Source: Chloroflexota bacterium (lineage in GTDB: Bacteria > Chloroflexota > UBA6077 > CF-72). Taken from it: DNA of 9,237 nt. The position numbers were made by a program, and so were the translations under genes. Where the stretch lies: assembly GCA_019247135.1 (NCBI GenBank), contig JAFAPL010001002.1, positions 1-9,237 of the forward strand. The letters run 5' to 3'. This document shows positions 5,724 to 9,237 of the stretch, piece by piece. Each line of letters begins with the position of its first letter. The stretch's first letter is position 1. Under the pieces are notes generated by a model that saw nothing but the letters and a program-made list of their open reading frames with translations, made no database searches and was not told where the DNA came from.

Positions 5724-6686
5724 ATGCCAAAAAGCCGCGTCCGCGCGCGGGCAGATAAGAGCGCGGCCATCGACTCGCTCGCCGAGCGCCTGAGTAGCGC
5801 CGAGATCGCTGTACTCACCGAGTACCGCGGTCTGAGCGTCACGGAACTGCAGGACCTGCGTGGCCGCTTGCGTCCCGCCGGTGTCGAGTACGTCGTCGCC
5901 AAGAACACGCTCGCCCGCTTCGCCGCCGAGCGCACCGGTCGCATGACGATCGTTCAGGACCTGGTCGGGCCAACGGCAATCGCCTTCGGCAGCGACCCGG
6001 TCGCGACCGCGAAAGCCCTCCAGGACTACACGCGCACCAATCGTATTTTCGTGCTCAAGTCCGGTCTGCTGGGCGATCGGCGCATCGAGGCACGCGAAGT
6101 CGAACAACTGGCCAGCCTGCCTCCAGCCGATGTGCTGCGAGGTCGGCTCTTCGGCATGGTTGTCAGCCCGCTACAAAGTACGGTCACGGTGCTGTCCGCA
6201 CCACTCGCATCCCTGGCGCGCCTGCTGGAAGCGCGTCGCAAGCAACTCGAAGAACAGGGCGGCGCAGGCGCCGCCGAAGGAGAAGGAACTGGCATGGCGT
6301 CCATTGACGAACTGGTTGCGAATCTTGGAGATCTGAAAGTCCTCGACCTGGCCAACCTGGTCAAGCGACTCGAGGAGGAATGGGGCGTCTCGGCCGCGGC
6401 TGTCGCGGCTCCCGTCGCCGCTGGTGCGGCGCCCGCCGCTGATGGCGCCGCCGCCGCTGCGCCGGCCGAGGCACAGACCGAGTTCGACGTGGTGCTGAAA
6501 GACTTCGGCGCCAAGAAGATCGAGGTCATCAAGGTTGTGCGCGAGCTGACCAACCTTGGTCTGAAGGAAGCCAAGGACCTGGTCGAGGCCGCGCCGAAGC
6601 CGGTCGTCGAAGGTGTGGCCAGGGACGCGGCCGACGGAGCAGCTCAGAAGCTGCGCGACGCGGGCGCAACCGTCGACGTCCAGTAA
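5724..6686 (+). CDS. rplJ-rplL: Fused ribosomal stalk proteins L10 and L7/L12 in one reading frame
   Basis: One open frame of 320 residues encodes both proteins of the GTPase-recruiting stalk. Residues 1-177 are a complete L10: [14 protein letters not shown] segment at 30-40 ([10 protein letters not shown]), [15 protein letters not shown] (54-68), VGPTAIAF (81-88), the [14 protein letters not shown] stretch, and a C-terminal helix ending [12 protein letters not shown] that normally binds L12 dimers. Residues 178-190 are a Gly/Ala/Glu linker. Residues 191-320 are a complete L7/L12: N-terminal dimerisation domain ([20 protein letters not shown]), an Ala/Pro-rich hinge (about 226-248), and the factor-binding domain with [24 protein letters not shown]. 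No stop codon separates them. AGGAGGT (5704-5710) serves the L10 start. Two separate genes are usual in bacteria, so this is either a true fusion or a lost or mis-read stop. Confidence 0.93.
   Translation: MPKSRVRARADKSAAIDSLAERLSSAEIAVLTEYRGLSVTELQDLRGRLRPAGVEYVVAKNTLARFAAERTGRMTIVQDLVGPTAIAFGSDPVATAKALQDYTRTNRIFVLKSGLLGDRRIEAREVEQLASLPPADVLRGRLFGMVVSPLQSTVTVLSAPLASLARLLEARRKQLEEQGGAGAAEGEGTGMASIDELVANLGDLKVLDLANLVKRLEEEWGVSAAAVAAPVAAGAAPAADGAAAAAPAEAQTEFDVVLKDFGAKKIEVIKVVRELTNLGLKEAKDLVEAAPKPVVEGVARDAADGAAQKLRDAGATVDVQ
6277..6296 (+). promoter_or_regulatory. Internal ribosome-binding site and start codon for free L7/L12
   Basis: AAGGAG (6277-6282) and AAGGA (6283-6287) lie in tandem, and the second is six bases from an in-frame ATG (6294-6296). 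That ATG encodes residue 191 of the fusion, exactly the normal N-terminus of L7/L12. Initiation here would give a 130-residue free L7/L12 from 6294-6686. The linker uses GAA and GGA codons where this GC-rich genome would usually prefer GC-ending ones, consistent with selection for the ribosome site. Whether it is used cannot be seen from sequence alone. Confidence 0.75.
6294..6686 (+). CDS. rplL: 50S ribosomal protein L7/L12, internal in-frame product
   Basis: This is the free L7/L12 expected if the internal start at 6294 is used: 130 residues, within the family's usual range. The N-terminal domain (1-35) is the part that dimerises and binds the L10 C-terminal helix. The hinge (about 36-58) is nearly all Ala, Pro and Gly. 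The C-terminal domain (about 60-130) carries [20 protein letters not shown], which recruits EF-Tu, EF-G and other GTPases. A stalk needs four or six L12 copies per L10, so extra free copies would be needed in addition to the fused one. It is listed separately because it is a nested start within the fusion frame. Confidence 0.7.
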   Translation: MASIDELVANLGDLKVLDLANLVKRLEEEWGVSAAAVAAPVAAGAAPAADGAAAAAPAEAQTEFDVVLKDFGAKKIEVIKVVRELTNLGLKEAKDLVEAAPKPVVEGVARDAADGAAQKLRDAGATVDVQ

Positions 6687-6697
6687 CGCTGGTGTTC

Positions 6698-6719
6698 GAG
6701 GGGGTGGACACACCCCCTC
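6698..6719 (+). terminator. Strong hairpin terminator at the end of the ribosomal operon
   Basis: GAGGGGGTG (6698-6706) pairs perfectly with CACCCCCTC (6711-6719) around a GACA loop, 12 bases after the L7/L12 stop. The sequence after it (ATGTTCTCTCTGTG) is T-enriched but not an unbroken T run. It probably ends transcription of secE through rplL. rpoB does not follow, so here the stalk genes are separated from the polymerase genes. Confidence 0.7.
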
Positions 6720-6786
6720 ATGTTCTCTCTGTGCCGTCAGCACTCGAGCGCACGTCCGCTTGACCATCGAGGCACTTTCTTCGACG

Positions 6787-6818
6787 GCTTGCCTGCCCTA
6801 CCCGTAGCTCGGGCAAGC
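6787..6818 (-). other. Inverted repeat downstream of tyrA
   Basis: GCTTGCC (6787-6793) pairs with GGCAAGC (6812-6818), with a possible inner CCCG/CGGG stem. It lies just past the tyrA stop on the - strand and between two converging transcripts. There is no T tract on either side, so a terminator role is only possible, not shown. Confidence 0.3.
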
Positions 6819-6828
6819 GACGCGACGC

Positions 6829-7785
6829 CTAGCGCTCGCGCTCGCGGCCGAAGCGTCCGAAGAGTGATCCCGTAAGCATCGACCGCGTCGTTGGTAGCGG
6901 GTTTTCTCCTTCAGTCGCGTGGCCCTGCGCGCGCCCAGCCAGCCAGTCCTGGTGCATTGTGCGCGCGTTTTCGAAGGTCGCCTTCAAGCCCGGATCGTCT
7001 GAAGCGATCGCTTCGCGCAACGCAACGAGCTCGTCCATGAACAGGTCGATGCGTCGCACCAGGTTCTCGCGATTCGACCGCGCGATGTCGAAGAACATCT
7101 GTGGATCACTGTCCGACAGGTGCGTCGCATACGCGAAACCGCCGGCCGCCAGGGATGCCGTCTCACGCCAACTCCGCTCCCGCCCAAGGTGGCCGATCAG
7201 CGCCACAGACATGAGATACGGCAGATGACTCACTGACGCGACGAGCCCGTCGTGCTCCGAGGCATCCAGAAAATACGGCGATGCGCCGAACGACTCGACA
7301 AGATGCGCTGCTTCGTCAATGGCGTCGCGTTGTGTGGTGGGCAACGGCACGAGGCACCACACGGCTCCCTGAAACAGCCGAGCCTCAGCCAGCTCAGGGC
7401 CGGTCTCGGTCTTGCCAGCCATAGGGTGGCCGCCGACAAAGCGCACGCCAGATGGCAGCAGGTCGCTGGCCCACTCCAGCACCTGCGCTTTGGTGCTGCC
7501 CGTGTCCATCACCAGCGCGTGAACTGGTAGGAGCGGCGCCATTTCCTCGAATAACGCCTTCATCGCGCCGACAGGCGTCGAGACGATGACCAGGTCGGTG
7601 TCTTCGAGAGCATCGCGCAACGAAGCGCGACGGTCGATCGCTTTCAGTTGCTGTGCGCGTCGCAGATTCTCGCCCGAGGCGTCGTAGCCGAGGATCTGTA
7701 TCTGTGGTCGCGCGGCTTTGAGCGCCAACCCGACCGACGCGCCGATCAGTCCAGTTCCCAGAATGGCTGCGCGGTTACCCGCCAC
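6829..7785 (-). CDS. tyrA: Prephenate (or arogenate) dehydrogenase TyrA
   Basis: This 318-residue NAD(P)-dependent dehydrogenase acts in tyrosine synthesis. The Rossmann motif GTGLIGAS is at 10-17, with an aspartate at the end of the second strand (GYDAS, D35). Family motifs follow: DTGSTKA (94-100), VGGHPMAG with the catalytic-type histidine (H120), and EHDGLVASVSHLPYL (177-191). No ACT regulatory domain or chorismate mutase is fused. The segment that usually reads GFRDxTRIA reads GFAYATHLS here, so arginines common in the family are replaced. I chose GTG 7785 because it starts just before the Rossmann strand and overlaps the end of the upstream protease gene by 11 bases, suggesting translational coupling. 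A TTG at 7812 is also possible. Whether prephenate or arogenate is the substrate cannot be decided. Confidence 0.9.
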   Translation of the reverse strand: MAGNRAAILGTGLIGASVGLALKAARPQIQILGYDASGENLRRAQQLKAIDRRASLRDALEDTDLVIVSTPVGAMKALFEEMAPLLPVHALVMDTGSTKAQVLEWASDLLPSGVRFVGGHPMAGKTETGPELAEARLFQGAVWCLVPLPTTQRDAIDEAAHLVESFGASPYFLDASEHDGLVASVSHLPYLMSVALIGHLGRERSWRETASLAAGGFAYATHLSDSDPQMFFDIARSNRENLVRRIDLFMDELVALREAIASDDPGLKATFENARTMHQDWLAGRAQGHATEGENPLPTTRSMLTGSLFGRFGRERER

Positions 7786-8548
7786 CGGCCAGCACCCGCA
7801 GGAAATTCCCAATGATCTGCTGGCCCGTGGAGAGGAATGCGTTCAGGTATGGACTCACGCCCGGCAGAAACAGCACGGCCAGCAAGAGTAGCGGCCCGAT
7901 TTGTTGCAGCGGCGCCAGGGCCATTTTGATCGGCCGCGGTGACAGACCAAAGATGAATCCGAAACCATCCAGTGGCGGCACGGGTAGCAGATTGAAGACC
8001 GCCAGCGCGACATTGATGCCGATGAACGCCTGCACGTAGCGCGCGATGCTCGTGTTGAAGCCGAAGTCGATGTGCGAGATCAGCAACACTACGACCGCCG
8101 CCGCGAGCAGGTTCGACACTGGCCCGGCCAGCGATGACAGGGCCCAGCCGAGATTCGGGTTGCGCATCGCGCGCGGGTTGATCGGCATCGGACGGCCCCA
8201 CCCGATCGGTCCGATCAGGATCATCAAAGTCCCGATAGGATCGAGATGCTTGAGCGGGTTCAGGGTCAGGCGCCCGACGCGCCTCGGTAGATCATCGCCA
8301 AAAAGCGTGGCAACCAGTCCGTGGCTGAACTCGTGCACGGTGATCGCAAGGACGAGTGCCACAAAGAACGGCAGACGCGCCACCAGCGCATTGCCGCCAG
8401 TTGCCGTCGGCGAGAGCAGGCCCATCTGGTAGGCCAGCAGCAGGATGAGCACTGCCAGCCCGACCCACTGGATGGGCGTGATGGTCTGTCGCGGTCTGGA
8501 CGCAGGCGGTCCAGGCACATTCGAAGCGGGAGCCGTCTGCGCGCACAC
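7775..8548 (-). CDS. M50 family (site-2-type) membrane zinc metalloprotease
   Basis: About 257 residues from GTG 8548. A Pro/Ala-rich N-terminus precedes several hydrophobic segments. The metalloprotease motif HEFSH lies in the helix LVLAITVHEFSHGLVATLFG (residues 67-86, HEFSH 72-76). GRLTLNPLKHLDPIGTL follows, typical of the compact YwhC-like group of intramembrane proteases. The third zinc ligand is in NLLPVPPLDGFG (186-197, D194). The enzyme should sit in the cytoplasmic membrane and cut substrates within or next to it; its substrate is not known. The start is uncertain: GTG codons at 8548 and 8518 are candidates, and neither has a clear Shine-Dalgarno. It lies upstream of tyrA with an 11-base overlap, probably as one transcript, and is divergent from the GYD gene. 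Confidence 0.88.
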   Translation of the reverse strand: MCAQTAPASNVPGPPASRPRQTITPIQWVGLAVLILLLAYQMGLLSPTATGGNALVARLPFFVALVLAITVHEFSHGLVATLFGDDLPRRVGRLTLNPLKHLDPIGTLMILIGPIGWGRPMPINPRAMRNPNLGWALSSLAGPVSNLLAAAVVVLLISHIDFGFNTSIARYVQAFIGINVALAVFNLLPVPPLDGFGFIFGLSPRPIKMALAPLQQIGPLLLLAVLFLPGVSPYLNAFLSTGQQIIGNFLRVLAGGG

Positions 8549-8575
8549 GCTGGCAGGATGATAAGTGCCGCGCCC

Positions 8576-8603
8576 TTTACCCCGTGCGCAATCGGCGTAT
8601 CCT
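8576..8603 (+). promoter_or_regulatory. Possible promoter for the GYD-domain gene
   Basis: TTTACC (8576-8581) and TATCCT (8598-8603) are separated by 16 bases. Each has four of six matches to the sigma-70 boxes. Transcription would start near 8610, leaving a leader of about 28 bases that contains the Shine-Dalgarno AAGGGGGGA (8622-8630). Confidence 0.35.
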
Positions 8604-8637
8604 GGGTGCGCGCTGCTGCGCAAGGGGGGACTTGCTG

Positions 8638-8982
8638 ATGCCGCTGTACATGCTGCAGTTCGCTTACACGCCCGAGGCCTGGGCCGCCCTGACGAAGAAT
8701 CCGCAGAACCGTGCCGAGGGCGTCGCCAACATGATCCAGAATCTGGGTGGCCGACTCGTCGACGTCTATTACTGCTTCGGTGAGTATGACGGCCTGGTGC
8801 TGTACGAAGCGCCGGACGACGTGACGGCCACGGCTGCGGTTCTGGCTGGAGTGTCGCCGGGGCACATAAAGGCGTCTCGCACGACGCGTTTGATGACTGT
8901 CCAGGAAGCGATGGACGCCATGCGTAAAGCCGGCCAGATCAGCTACGCCGGCCCGCCAGGGATGCAGACCCGCGCAACATAA
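8638..8982 (+). CDS. GYD-domain protein
   Basis: This 114-residue cytoplasmic protein looks like the GYD domain family, small alpha/beta proteins of unknown biochemical role. Its opening MPLYMLQFAYTPEAWAAL, the central LGGRLVDVYYCFGEYDGLVLYEAPDD (with GEYD in place of the GxYD motif) and the regularly spaced helices that follow cover nearly the whole chain. A short Gly/Pro tail ends it. The start at ATG 8638 is set by an excellent Shine-Dalgarno AAGGGGGGA (8622-8630) seven bases upstream. It is transcribed away from the protease-tyrA pair, with no evident functional link. The family assignment is from motif recall. Confidence 0.85.
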   Translation: MPLYMLQFAYTPEAWAALTKNPQNRAEGVANMIQNLGGRLVDVYYCFGEYDGLVLYEAPDDVTATAAVLAGVSPGHIKASRTTRLMTVQEAMDAMRKAGQISYAGPPGMQTRAT

Positions 8983-9237
8983 TCTTTCGGAAACCGCTGG
9001 CCAGATCTCGCGCCAGCCCGCAGTTGAAACAACCAACCGACGCGCGGGCTACCGCTCGATCTTTCGGATCCCAAAGGTTCCACCTTTGAAAACCCCCTGG
9101 CCAGATCTCGCGCCAGCCCGCATCTGAGACAGCAGGTCAGGCGCACTCCGCTTCGACCTTCGGATTCCAAAGGTGGCACCTTTGGCAACCCCTGGGCTGA
9201 TCTCGCGCCAGCCCGCATCTGAAACAACCAACCGACG
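8982..9237. repeat. Degenerate tandem repeat of three units with nested hairpins
   Basis: Three direct copies begin near 8982, 9059 and 9156, the last cut by the window edge. The best-conserved core, GATCTCGCGCCAGCCCGCA, is at 9004-9022, 9104-9122 and 9199-9217, so the copies are 100 and 95 bases apart. Each core has a stem: GCTGGC/GCCAGC (8996-9001/9012-9017), CTGGC/GCCAG (9097-9101/9112-9116), and GGGCTG/CAGCCC in the third. Copies 2 and 3 also carry a palindrome, CAAAGGT/ACCTTTG (9072-9078/9082-9088) and CCAAAGGT/ACCTTTGG (9167-9174/9178-9185), which copy 1 lacks. Copies 1 and 3 share an 18-base tail (9025-9042, 9220-9237). The period is not a multiple of three, which argues against coding. 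No family was recognised. Confidence 0.85.

Noticed and set aside
4399..6107. Large reverse-strand open frames (302 and 513 codons) opposite rplK, rplA and rplJ
   Set aside because: They are antisense shadows of well-supported ribosomal genes, produced by GC-rich codon use, and have no recognisable domains.
6243..6307. A programmed -1 frameshift in the linker that would release free L10, ending at TGA 6305-6307
   Set aside because: No canonical slippery heptamer or downstream pseudoknot was visible, and the -1 frame stop lies past the L12 ATG. The unbroken in-frame fusion is simpler.
8943..9231. Reverse-strand open frames of 60-94 codons across the right-end repeats
   Set aside because: They arise from repeat copies read in shifting frames, the repeat period is not a multiple of three, and they have no ribosome sites. 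I treat them as shadows of the repeat.
8982..9237. CRISPR array at the right end
   Set aside because: The copies differ in length and internal modules, and the conserved core is not alternated with unique spacers of constant size. No cas genes are present.

Overview
This GC-rich bacterial window is centred on a core ribosomal/transcription operon on the + strand: secE, nusG, rplK, rplA and rplJ-rplL. It is flanked by housekeeping genes, mostly on the - strand. I cannot fix the phylum from the window alone. The gene mix (TrmI-type tRNA m1A58 methyltransferase beside secE-nusG, a LysM/glucosaminidase exported hydrolase, a YwhC-like M50 protease followed by tyrA, a GYD-domain protein) and the many GTG starts fit an uncultured soil-type Chloroflexota or a neighbouring high-GC lineage. 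This is inference only.

Layout: 1-45 (-) is a possible N-terminal fragment of a gene leaving the window. 173-427 (+) is a small two-helix membrane protein. 456-1019 (-) is a zinc-ribbon protein of unknown role. 1097-2239 (-) is a secreted LysM-LysM-glucosaminidase wall hydrolase with a good promoter. 2438-3256 (+) is trmI. A structured, T-rich region of 173 bases leads into secE (3430) and nusG (3795, overlapping the secE stop). A hairpin with a T tract sits on the rplK ribosome-binding region; rplK and rplA follow. A likely L10-type autoregulatory leader (5638-5710) precedes the stalk-protein gene. A strong hairpin at 6698-6719 closes the operon, and rpoB does not follow. On the - strand lie tyrA (6829-7785) and, upstream of it and overlapping by 11 bases, an M50 membrane protease (7775-8548). 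A GYD-domain gene (8638-8982, +) is divergent from the protease. The window ends in a degenerate tandem repeat of about 95-100 bases per unit with nested hairpins.

The most notable feature is the stalk-protein gene. L10 and L7/L12 are encoded in one uninterrupted 320-codon frame (5724-6686) with no stop between them. A strong internal Shine-Dalgarno (AAGGA) lies 6 bases before an ATG exactly at the normal L7/L12 N-terminus. The simplest reading is one L10-L7/L12 fusion chain per ribosome plus free L7/L12 made from the internal start. This would be an unusual way to set stalk stoichiometry with one L12 covalently tethered. The alternative is a lost or mis-sequenced rplJ stop codon. The rest of the window is mostly ordinary core genome with several candidate RNA regulatory structures.
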